Below, one piece after another: positions 1-9,041 of a stretch of 64,000 bases of DNA. The stretch spans positions 49,121,896 to 49,185,895 of the forward strand of contig CM030366.1 of the NCBI GenBank assembly GCA_017893485.1, written 5' to 3'. Position 1 is the stretch's first letter, and each line of letters opens with the position of its first letter. The position numbers and the translations under genes are program-made. The notes beneath the pieces were generated by a model. It was not told the origin of the DNA. It saw only the letters and a program-made list of their open reading frames with translations, and did not search any database. Source of the DNA: Hemerocallis citrina. Lineage: Eukaryota; Streptophyta; Magnoliopsida; Asparagales; Asphodelaceae.

Positions 1-1081
1 TTAAACACATCTGTAGTAAAATATCCATAACTTGCAACTCATAAATCGAAACCAAGATCTGTCAAAAATTTTGGAAAGTAGACAGAATTCTCTATATTTC
101 CTATTCACAAATAATTTTCATATACTGATCAAAATGGGCTAACAACAAAAACTGAACTCGTCTTCATGTATAAAATCAACATAGATCATATGAAACTCTT
201 CCAAAACATAACCAAACGTGAAATAGGGTATACTAGATGTCCAAGCAATGTGGTATAGGATATTTTACAAGTCTACTACAAGTTATACTATAATGAACCC
301 ATCAAACATACAAGATCATACAACACCTTATAATAACGAACACATGCATGTATACAAGAATTGATTATCTCTAACTACGGGCGTGTAATGAGATAACTAC
401 GGGCGGGTCAACACAATAGAGACAACATATAACAGGGTTTTGCACAAAAATTGTCTCTAGAACACAACTACACTACAGACGGTATTTAGTACTTGTATTT
501 GCAACAGGAATTAATACAAGTTACTCGCCTTATAGTCGACGAGGTGTTGTCGTGGTGAGGTGTTGCTGTCGAGGTGTCGAAGGCAGGGAGAGAGAGGGGG
601 GGGGATGAGCGGCAAGGTTGTATGGTGAACAGGGTAGATGTATAGGTCTATATATCTACAGGGATTAAGGTTTAGGGGAGTTGACGGGTTAGGGGGGTTG
701 TAACGGGTATCGGGTGTAGTTAACGGGTATGGGTTGTTGGGTATTAGATAATGGGTTAGAGGGTTTTAAATAGGGTTGAATAGGATCCACAAGGAAATAT
801 AGGGTGATCCGATAAAGAGATGGGCACAAAAATGAATCAATAAAATAAGGCACGAACAAAATAAAATAAAGAGGATAAAAAATAATAGCTCGATCAAACA
901 GAGGCGAAACAATAGACTGATAAATGAATCAAGAAACTCAAATAAGAAGACGACAAATCAAACAAATGAATATATTGAAAATGAAGATCCAATACACGTT
1001 CCAAAAAGAGTTACACGATGAATAAATACACAAAAGGAAAAATACATCCAAAAATACATAAAATGAAGAACAGAGGTTACA
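1..1081 (-). mobile_element. Truncated LTR (LARD-like family), minus strand
   Basis: Its beginning (TGTAACCTCTG read on the minus strand) lies at 1081; the rest runs off the left window edge. Bases 1-560 match 30163-30720 of solo LTR B almost base for base (for example ACACATCTGTAGTAAAATA), so both belong to one LTR family. It contains a GC-rich leader (about 530-640), a TATA-like stretch near 649-656, and a donor-like GCGAGT site (523-528, minus). It interrupts the RT reading frame of gypsy element H exactly at 1081/1082; the expected 5-bp duplication partner (TTCCT, 1082-1086) is outside the window on the other side. Whether this is a solo LTR or the end of a full element cannot be told. 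Confidence 0.75.
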
Positions 1082-2420
1082 TTCCTCGTAAGTTCTGTGA
1101 GTGGCACGGTTATCTGAGCATAACTCTGAATAAACTGCCGGTAATAACCAGTCTTGCCCAAGAAACTTCTGATCTCCTTCACTGTTGTGGGTCTTGGCCA
1201 GTCCTTCACTGCTTCTATCTTCTGCGGATCAGTGGCCACTCCCTCCTTAGAAAAGATATGACCCCGGAACGCGACTTCGGACTTCCAGAAGTCACACTTG
1301 GATAACTTGGCATTCAACTTCTATTCCTGCATCTTCTTCAATACCTCTGCTAAGTGCCTAACATGCTCTTCTTCTGACTTGGAATATACCAGAATATCGT
1401 CGATAAACACCACGATAAAAGAGCCGATGAATGGTCGCATGACCCTGTTCATCATGTCCATGAAAACAGGTGGTGCATTCGTCACTCCAAATGGTATAAC
1501 TAAGAATTTTAATGCCCATGTCGAGTTCGAAACACAGTCTTATGCACATCCTCTTCCTGAACACGAACTTGGTGATAACCTGACCGAAGATCTATCCCGG
1601 AGAAAACTGTTGCTCCTTGAAGTTGGTCAAACAAATCATCGATTCGCGAAATAGGATACTTGTTCTAGACGGTCACCTTGTTTAGTTCCCTGTAATTGGT
1701 GCTCATCCTCATTGTTCCATCCTTCTTCTTCACCAATAAAACTGGCACTCCCCAAGGGAACGCACTCGGTTGATGAAACCCTTGTGCAAAAGCTCTTCAA
1801 TGTGCTTCTTTACCATATCCTGTTCCACTGGCGCCATTCTGTACGGTGCCTTGGATATTGGTGCACTTCCTGGCTGAATGGAAATGCAGAATTCCACATC
1901 CCGATGAGGTGGCAGTCCAGGTAGAACCTCCAAGAATACTGTAGGAATGTTCCGGACTACGGGAATCTTCTTGACTTCCTCAGGGATCTTCTTCTTGGTC
2001 AAAGCTGCCACCAACTCTTTACATTTCCTCTTCCTCTGAAATGTTACTGCTGGTCCTCCTGGTGCCTTCACCATAACTTCCTTACTCTTGCATTCGATAC
2101 TAGCATCGTAGATTGACATCCAGTCTATGCCAATGATTATATCAACTCCCAAAACTGCCAATTCTACGAGATCGATTCCAAAAATTCATTCTCCAATCTT
2201 GAGTTCACAACCAGTATAGTATTGATCAGTAGTCAGTGTTTCTCCTGAAGGGGTAGCTACTACCAGAACCATGCAAGGGAAATTTTTTGGCTCAAACCCC
2301 AATTCTTTTGCAAATTTAGGAGACACAAATGTGTGGGAAGATCTAGTATAAAACAAAATAGTAGGTTTTATTTCATTTACTAGAAGTTTCCCTGTTACAT
2401 AATGAATTTTTATCTTTCAG
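1082..2420 (-). pseudogene. Gypsy element H: pol remnant (protease to RT)
   Basis: Decayed minus-strand pol of a Ty3/gypsy element. Reading from 2420 downward: protease with the segment SSHTFVSPKFAKELG, but the catalytic Asp-Thr-Gly is changed to Tyr-Thr-Arg; then GVDIIIGIDWM near 2130-2160; the pre-RT segment APYRMAPVEQD near 1830; the RT active-site strand FIDDILVYS near 1384-1412; and FLGKTGYYRQF near 1128-1166. Several frame changes and stops separate these pieces, so no polyprotein can be made. The RT frame is cut at 1082 by the inserted LTR at 1-1081, so RNase H and integrase are not in the window. Lineage assignment within Ty3/gypsy is an inference from the gag and primer site. Confidence 0.85.
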
Positions 2421-2466
2421 TACGTAACATTCTTCTAATACAAGACTTGAAATAACAGCATAAGCT

Positions 2467-2996
2467 CTAATCAGATGCTCCTAGACTGGTGATGACATTT
2501 TCGGCATCCTCTGCATCCTCTTATGTCAAAGTGAACACTTGCCCCTGCCGGTACGGTTTGCCATTCTTCCCTGATGGGTCCTATCTAGCATTCCCTGGAT
2601 TCAGTTGCAGGCAAAATGGCCGAATGTGCCCTTCCTTGCCACAGTTGTAGCAAGACCTGATCCTCTGTTGTTTAGGACATTCTTCTATGCGATGCCCCGA
2701 CTTCCCACACTTGAAGCATGTGCTTGGCTTCCCAGCTACTGTAACAGCATTTGCCCTAGTAGGTTTGAACTTTTGCGCTGGGGGCTGCCTCATGAGGTTG
2801 TATGATGTTGCGAGACTCTTACTAGCATTTCAGTTGTTCTTCTTGTTCTGCACCAACTAATATTGTTCCATATCTGCTTCTGTGGCTGCAGCTCTCCATA
2901 CCAGTTTGTGAAATTTCCTGATACCGAGGGGTATCAAATGAGACCTTAGACCTGGCCTCTGCCCCTGCTCAAATTTTCTAGCCTTCTTAGTCTTAT
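2467..2996 (-). pseudogene. Gypsy element H: gag 3' part with two zinc knuckles
   Basis: Continuation of the H gag gene that begins at 12815 and is split by element J. Right after the J insertion the frame reads KTKKARKFEQG and then AAATEADMEQ, matching the equivalent part of the F gag. Two CCHC zinc knuckles follow (CFKCGKSGHRIEEC and CYNCGKEGHIRPFC, about 2610-2730). The frame contains several in-frame stops, and a stop at 2467-2469 after VITSLGASD matches the gag stop position in element F. Nucleocapsid-type RNA binding is the known role of such knuckles; this copy is dead. Confidence 0.85.
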
Positions 2997-4435
2997 TGTA
3001 GAAGCCCCGTATTTTCAAATATTAATTTAAAGATTTGAAAATGAATTAAAATGATTTTCTGGAGATTTAATAAATATTTTATAAAGATCTATCTTTTCTT
3101 TACACGTGCGAAACACGTGCAAATAATTTTGGTGTAAATATACAATTTTATATTTTTAATAAGTTCTCATACTTATTATGGAGTGTATTCTAAGTTTTGG
3201 GATTTTCTGAATAAAGAAACTATTTTTACAAATATCTCGAAAGAGAGGGGCTTTTATGTAAAAAGTCGTTTGGATCTTAAATAAACTATGAAAATTCATT
3301 TTTACTGATATTCTGGTTTCCCATGGTTAGCATTTAAATTTAAATATATTTAGATTTTATTTAAAATCAATTTGGTGAAGATTTAGTGAAAAGGGTGTTT
3401 TTGCAAATAAGGAATTCATGTAGAACTTTGTGCAAATATTTTCTGGAGAGTAAAAGTCAAATATTTTGATTGGAAAATATAATATGTATTATTAGATATT
3501 ATTTCGGATTTTTCTGGATTTTTATGAATATTTTATGAGGTATTTGCAAATATTACAAAAGCGAGGGCTTTTGTGCAAAATTACCACCCTGAGTGTAAAT
3601 CTGAAATTTTCTTATCTCTGGGCTGTGCTGGGTTGTTGGAAAACTTAGTGGTAAAAGGATTTTATTTAATTTTGATTTATTTAACTTATTTTAACTAAGA
3701 AAGGTTATATATGTGAAGTAATAAATTGAAAAAGGACTATTTTGCAAAAGTACTTCAAAACCCTAATTCCTTTCAATCCAGGTTTATTATATTATTATTT
3801 TCTTGGTGATCAAAAGGAGAATTTTTGGATCTCGCAAAAAGGAAGGCTTTTCGTTTGATCCTTTCAATTCAAAGGTGAGTGATATAAATTTTTTTGTTGT
3901 TTGATTTATGTGAGTGACATTGTTTTGTTTTATTTTTGATTTTGTGATGTGATATGAACTATGTATCGCGGTACGAATTATGTGAATAATTGTTATATTG
4001 TTGTTTGACATGAATGTTATTCGGTATTTTGCATGAAAACGATGCGAAGGATTGTCGTTTGTACCATGTTTGTGAAATCTATGAATGATTAGTAGATCTT
4101 TGTTTATAAAATTGTATTGCTAAAAGCATGTAAAGATTCGAGCATGGTTGTGATCGGATGATGAGCATCTAGATCTTATATTTGTAAATCAGATTTTGAT
4201 TAAGAGTTGTGAAAGAAATTTAGAATCGAGGAACCCTAATAGGAGAAATAGAATTTAGGACATGAAAACTTGAGTTTGACATATTTGATGTTTTGAGTAA
4301 TGTACCCATAATGAGGAATTGTTGAGATTTGTCATTTTACCTGAATACGAGTTATTTTCATAAATAAAGAATCTTTAGAAAACTCCAGTTTTGATCTTTG
4401 TATTCAGACCTAAATTATGAAAACTATGGGCCGAC

Positions 4436-4775
4436 GGTCGACTGGTCTACTATTCAATCGACTGGTACGACCCTATTACTGTTGTATCTTCAGTTCTTTT
4501 GAAATCCCCTCTGGACAGTCGACTAGACTCTTAAGCAGTCGACTGGTGTCCTGAGATCTTTATTTTGTAAAATTATTTCAGTCCTCTCTGGACAGTCAAC
4601 CTATCCTCTTTAAGTCGACTTATGTACTTAGAATATTTTCTTGAGAATTATTGGAATTTTGTCTCGAGTAAGTCGACTGATGGCCTTCAAGTGGACTGTT
4701 ATAACTTAGTTTATTTTTTGTAAAATTTTGGATATTTGTCATCTGGACAGTCGACTTACCACAGTATGAGTCGAC
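4436..4775 (+). repeat. Five regularly spaced pairs of AGTCGACT-type palindromes
   Basis: The TCGA cores start at 4438/4458, 4519/4539, 4596 (TCAA)/4615, 4673/4692 (TGGA) and 4751/4771. Spacing within pairs is 19-20 bp and the pairs repeat every 77-80 bp, so this is a diverged tandem repeat of about 78 bp in which the palindromes are the best-kept part. The 3' LTR holds the same array (first pair at 10526/10546), with the third pair intact there. The flanks often read CTGGACAGTCGACT. Confidence 0.85.
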
Positions 4776-5169
4776 TGGTACTGATAGATTTTTGTAACTT
4801 GAGTGTTCTTTCGAATGATTGGCTTTCAGATAATTCAGTCTATACTTTGCCTTCAGTAAGCATTTGATTCTAATATATTCAGTTAAGTATTTGATTTGAG
4901 ATATTCAGTTGAGCCACTTTGTTTAGTGGAACTTTGGTTTAGACTTTTGAGTTGAGTCTCTAGGGGTGAGTGACCCTAGTATACCGGTGTTGAGTTATTT
5001 TGTTGAGGCCCGTGAGGCATTTCAGTTAGTCAGTTTTGAATTTAGGCCGGTAGGGTACACCAAGTCTAGGAGATTCTTTAAGTAATTAAATAACCCAAAT
5101 GATAAGGACAGGCACTAGTGGTAATATAATGAACGGGAACATGAGTTATGCACCTCAGTATGGCTTTAG

Positions 5170-5460
5170 ATGTGGGATTTAATCTCCAGAATTATCCAAG
5201 TAACTTACTTGAGATGTGGGATTTATCTCCGGAATTATCCAGGTAAATTACCTGCGATGTGAGATATATCTCCGGAATTATCCAAGTGATTTGCTTGAGA
5301 TGTGGGATTGATCTCCAGAATTATCAAAGTCAAGGCGACGCACATGGAGTATTCATGTGATGATGTGTCAATGTTTAGATGTGGGATGATCTCCGGAATT
5401 ATCCAGGTAAATTACCTGAGATGTGGGATCTATCTCTGGAATTATCAAGCATGGGCTAAT
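5170..5460 (+). repeat. Six-copy 42-43 bp tandem repeat in J LTR
   Basis: Copies start near 5170, 5213, 5256, 5299, 5380 and 5421, each beginning GATGTGGGAT and containing TCTCCGGAATTATCC. Several copies contain the inverted repeat CAGGTAAATTACCTG. The same array is in the 3' LTR (about 11256-11545). Related TCCGGAATTATC words occur at the matching place in LTR F (about 61810-61830). Confidence 0.85.
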
Positions 5461-6183
5461 TCTCACAGTTTATCTTTATCTCGTAGTAGTCATCGTGATA
5501 GGATTAGTGGCATAGCGGGGGATTGAACCCTATGAAGTGAAAACGTTAAGGGCTTGCACCGAACCTATGTAGAATGGGATGCATAGACTTCGACAAGTAT
5601 GCATTAGAGAGTCCGCATATAGATTTTGTGTTGTCTTGACTTGGTTTTATACATGTGTTTTCCAGTTTTCCTACACTTGACACTTAGACTAGATGCACTT
5701 GTGGTTTTCATTCTATGATGTTTTCATGCTTTACATCTTTGTTATTCCTCATTCTTTTATCATTGTGGTTAATACATATTGTTGATGACCTTTTGTTTTA
5801 CAATTAAGTTATGTTGATTGTTTTATGTCACTCACACCATTTATGGCTAACCCCTTTAGTTTTGGGGGTTAGGGATCATCTCTAGCCTCATATGTTACAG
5901 GTTGTTGCTTAGAGTTGGAGGCTTGGATGCTTGAAATAGTTTTGTGATATACTCATGTAATAGAGCTTGTGTAAAATTTTAGTAAAAGAAGTGTTGTAAA
6001 AAGAATGTTGTAATTCAAGGTATTTTGTATTCCGCTGTGTTGGTAAAAGATTATTGTAATAAGAATTTGGAATAAAATCTATTTGTGTTTTTGGGCTATG
6101 TGTACTGTTACATTGAAGTTGATGCTGGAATTGTGCCACGTATTTTCTAAGTTATTATATTAGAAATTCGGGGCGCTACAGAT

Positions 6184-6195
6184 TGGTATCAGAGC
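6184..6195 (+). promoter_or_regulatory. Primer binding site of element J
   Basis: TGGTATCAGAGC, complementary to the 3' end of plant initiator-Met tRNA, starts three bases after the 5' LTR. It is used to prime minus-strand DNA synthesis. Confidence 0.9.
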
Positions 6196-7850
6196 ATGCT
6201 TCAATAGTAATAATAGACATAGTATGAAAACCAACCTAGGTGTGGACACTAGAGCGTGAGTACCTAGGTGGACATTAGAAGTGTGAGTACCCTGGTAGAC
6301 ATCTGATGTGCGTGATTTGATTGTTTGGTCATGAAGACCTGTAATGAGATTTAGGTTGTTTGTATGCTTAGACTTGAATGAAATCTCTTTATCGCAAGTG
6401 TATTGATTATTTTTGCATACAGCAAATATTATCTCGCTAGCTATTCTTGACATCTTTTGTCCGCTTTGTGTATTCGATATTTATTCATGTAAGGTGTTAC
6501 CCTTTCAACTTATATAATTTCTATCTTACTTATTCATGATCTACTATATGTTTTGCTATCTTACCCACTGCATATAATTTCTGGATTATATGATTTTCGC
6601 CAAAGAAATTTTCATTTATTTATTTATTCCTAGTTATAAAATTTAATTGTCTTCCGTTAGATTCTTTTAATTATTTACTCTCTTGTATATTTTGTGCACC
6701 TCAATTTTGTGCTCACTCTTGTATCCTATCACTCTTACTATTTTATATTTGTTTACTTACTAAATAACTTTTGTGGAATCAACTTATTTTACTTTTATTC
6801 GGTTTCTTTTATTGTCAGCAACTGAATTTATTTCTTTTTTTTCTATATCTCCAACCGAGCTTATATTATTTCTATTCATGAGTGCAAACATCAAATTTTT
6901 ACTAATCGTCTTGTTTTCTTTTAAAACTGTTTCTTTGACTTTACTATTGGTTTTTACTTCTTATTCTTTTTTCCAAGTTATTATTTGGCAATTTTTGCTG
7001 TAACTCAATAGTGCATCCTTTAGCATATCACAAGCTCATTTTATTTTGCGACTCTTACCCATTTCTCTCTTGACGTCTTATTTATCTTACTTTCATGTGC
7101 ATTTTTGTTACTCGTATACTTTGATATTACTTTTACATATTACATTAAAGTTTTGAATTACTAGCGTGTTAAGTTATTATTGCTACTTCTGTTTCCTTTC
7201 ATTATTGTTTTGCTATACTATAAATTTTGCTTTGCATATTTACTCTCATTTTATTATATATACTTGGATTTTTCGATACTATATTTTCCATTATTTTGTA
7301 TTGTCTTATTTATTTTGGAGCAATTAAACTTGATTGCAATATTTTACTCATATAAATATGATATGTTTCTGCACATTTAAATCTTTATTATTAATTATGT
7401 TTTGCACCTTATATTCGATACCCTTATTATTACTTATAGTTGACCGCTTTTGTTATAATTTCTTTCCACTATTTAAAAGCTACTTATTAAAATTGTTGCT
7501 TCATACTTTTCGAATGTACTATGTGCACCCACTACTTATATTTTACTTAAATTTTATTATCATTACATTCTTGATTTCTACATGTACTTCCTACAAATTT
7601 CTATATATGTACCACATATTTCAACATACTTACTATGCATATCATTTTACGTTTGTTTAATTCCTACCTTATTGTATATTTTATGGTACATTTATTATGT
7701 AAATTTGCTATACTATATATGTATTTTCTCATTCACATTTGTAATTGTGCTTAGGCATATATTTCATTCCGTTTGAAACATGATGTTATGGTTTGGGGCA
7801 TGGTTGAGGTTTTGTGATAGGGTATTGATGTGAATGTGAATTGGGTGGTG
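6196..7850 (+). other. T-rich non-coding spacer of element J
   Basis: About 1.6 kb without a credible gene; the short ORFs are runs of Phe, Leu, Ile and Tyr from T-rich sequence. Its last part (about 7697-7775, words TTTGCTA, CTATATAT, TTTCTCATTC, ATTTCATTCCGTTT) matches 52560-52640 inside element A, so two different non-autonomous elements share this spacer. In H and F the same position is taken by ORF0. Confidence 0.7.
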
Positions 7851-7886
7851 ATGCTCTACCTTTACCCTCGTTTTGTAGTGATCAGA

Positions 7887-8441
7887 ATGGTTGCGCCCAG
7901 GCCTAGGAACGGTGGTAACAATGAGGATGGATCTGGAAGTTCTCGAGGAGCTGGAATTGATCTCGAGGCTGAATTCGCCAAGGTGTATCAGACTCTGAAT
8001 GCGCTGATGGCAGTTAATTTGGCGCAGATTCGGAACCAGAATCGGAACTATAGGATTGGACCAGTGTTTATTAACGCTGATCCCATCAAGCAGGACGAGT
8101 CTCTCAAGAGGAGGAGGCCAGCATCAGATCAGGAAGGGAAGGAATCCCTAGCGAAGCAAATCAAGTTCAGGAATCCAGTGCAGAAGGCACCTGCAACCCG
8201 GGAAGTGACCTGTTATTTCTGCAAGGAGGCAGGTCACTACAGGTCAACGTGTTCGAGGTCGGCGAAGCAAACCTGTTTCAATTGTGGAGAGACAGGACAT
8301 CATCGAGCAACATGCACCGAACCTGGAAAGGCGTGCTATCGTTGTGGTCGTGAAGGGCATATTCGATCAAACTGCCCGCAGCGGGAGAAAGATGGTACCG
8401 GGAAGGGCAAGGATCTGAAGAGGGGCGAGAGTCTGCATTGA
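7887..8441 (+). CDS. gag: Mini-gag of element J: short N-terminus plus three zinc knuckles
   Basis: Open frame of 184 residues from ATG at 7887, chosen because it follows an acceptor-like AG and because MVAPRPRNGG aligns with the gag starts of H (MARRRTRNGE) and F. Residues 25-55 (IDLEAEFAKVYQTLNAL) match the gag N-terminus. The main gag domain of about 150 residues present in F and H is missing. After a basic linker (about residues 75-110) come three CCHC knuckles: CYFCKEAGHYRSTC, CFNCGETGHHRATC and CYRCGREGHIRSNC. A basic tail follows. Such knuckles bind RNA in nucleocapsid proteins. An uninterrupted frame with all ligands kept suggests selection until recently, or a young deletion derivative. 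It is not a full Gag able to form particles. Confidence 0.85.
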   Translation: MVAPRPRNGGNNEDGSGSSRGAGIDLEAEFAKVYQTLNALMAVNLAQIRNQNRNYRIGPVFINADPIKQDESLKRRRPASDQEGKESLAKQIKFRNPVQKAPATREVTCYFCKEAGHYRSTCSRSAKQTCFNCGETGHHRATCTEPGKACYRCGREGHIRSNCPQREKDGTGKGKDLKRGESLH

Positions 8442-8589
8442 CTGATGAGGATACTCAGGATTATTCTCGTGTGTGCAAGAACTTGGAAATTCATTCTTTT
8501 GTATTAAGTAAAACTTTTATTTGGGGAATAATTGAAAATTGAGTATTTTTCTTCATGTAACAAGATTTATTTGGACTAGTGGAATAAAA

Positions 8590-8760
8590 ACAAAAGTTTT
8601 ATTTGATACTGATTCCTTGCATGCAATTGTGTCGCCCAAATTCTTGTTAGTCTTAGTGTGGAGTTTAAGGTGTTTCCAGGCAAGGTCTTGAGGTGGTTAT
8701 CCTTAGTCATGTCCTTTCTAAAGAGGGAGTGGCCATTGATTCTCGGAAGAATGAAGCGAG
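8590..8760 (+). pseudogene. Element J protease remnant
   Basis: Reads KVLFDTDSLHAIVSPKF then, after a frame change, VEFKVFPGKVL. These align with the F protease segments VLFDTGSSHTFVSPKF and VEPKVFPGKVL. The catalytic Asp-Thr-Gly is Asp-Thr-Asp here, and the frame breaks soon after. It shows that J derives from an autonomous gypsy element. 8761-9028 holds no recognisable pol. Confidence 0.8.
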
Positions 8761-9028
8761 TGTGGAAGGTCAGAGTTGGATGCAGGAGTTCAGTAGTTGT
8801 TGCAGCATGGCTCCTGGTGGCAGTTATCAGAGTTGCGCAGCGGAAGTTTGATTTTCTGAATTCTTTGCATAATTGTGTTTCGTCTGTATGTTATACTTCT
8901 TTTGTTGAAATGCATTCCCTTGTGTGATTGTATTTCTTTAAATTATGTTTCTATCCATAAGTTTTCATTCCTTCTTGATGTGTTTGTCTGGACCCCATTA
9001 GCAGTAGTTCTGAGGACAGAACTCTTCT

Positions 9029-9041
9029 AAGGAGGGAGTGA
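9029..9041 (+). promoter_or_regulatory. Polypurine tract of element J
   Basis: AAGGAGGGAGTGA directly precedes the TG of the 3' LTR. The upstream words GAGGACAGAACTCTTCTA resemble the GAGGACGAAATTCTTGT before the 3' LTR of element A. It serves as plus-strand primer. Confidence 0.85.

Larger units (their letters stand above)
2997..6180 (+). repeat. Element J 5' LTR
   Basis: 3184-bp LTR. Notable contents in order: AT-rich U3; a telo-box-like AAACCCTAA near 3762; the site where the core promoter of the 3' copy is missing (about 3780); a strong donor-like site AAAG|GTGAGT at 3871-3880; five pairs of TCGA-centred palindromes (4436-4775); six 42-43 bp tandem units (5170-5460); and a block near 5553-5610 that recurs in other LTRs of the window. 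It ends GGGGCGCTACA, directly followed by the primer site. Confidence 0.93.
3875..7878 (+). other. Predicted leader intron of element J
   Basis: A consensus-like donor (AAAG|GTGAGT) lies in the 5' LTR at 3875-3880. A pyrimidine-rich stretch ending TTTTGTAG (about 7855-7878) lies 8 bases before the gag ATG at 7887. Splicing between them would remove most of the LTR, the primer site and the T-rich spacer. This is inferred from splice-site form and from the same layout in elements F and E; no transcript evidence is available. Confidence 0.45.

Noticed and set aside
5302..5526. 74-codon ORF with a close copy at 11390-11614
   Set aside because: It spans the 42-bp tandem units of LTR J. Its presence in both copies reflects LTR identity, not protein conservation.
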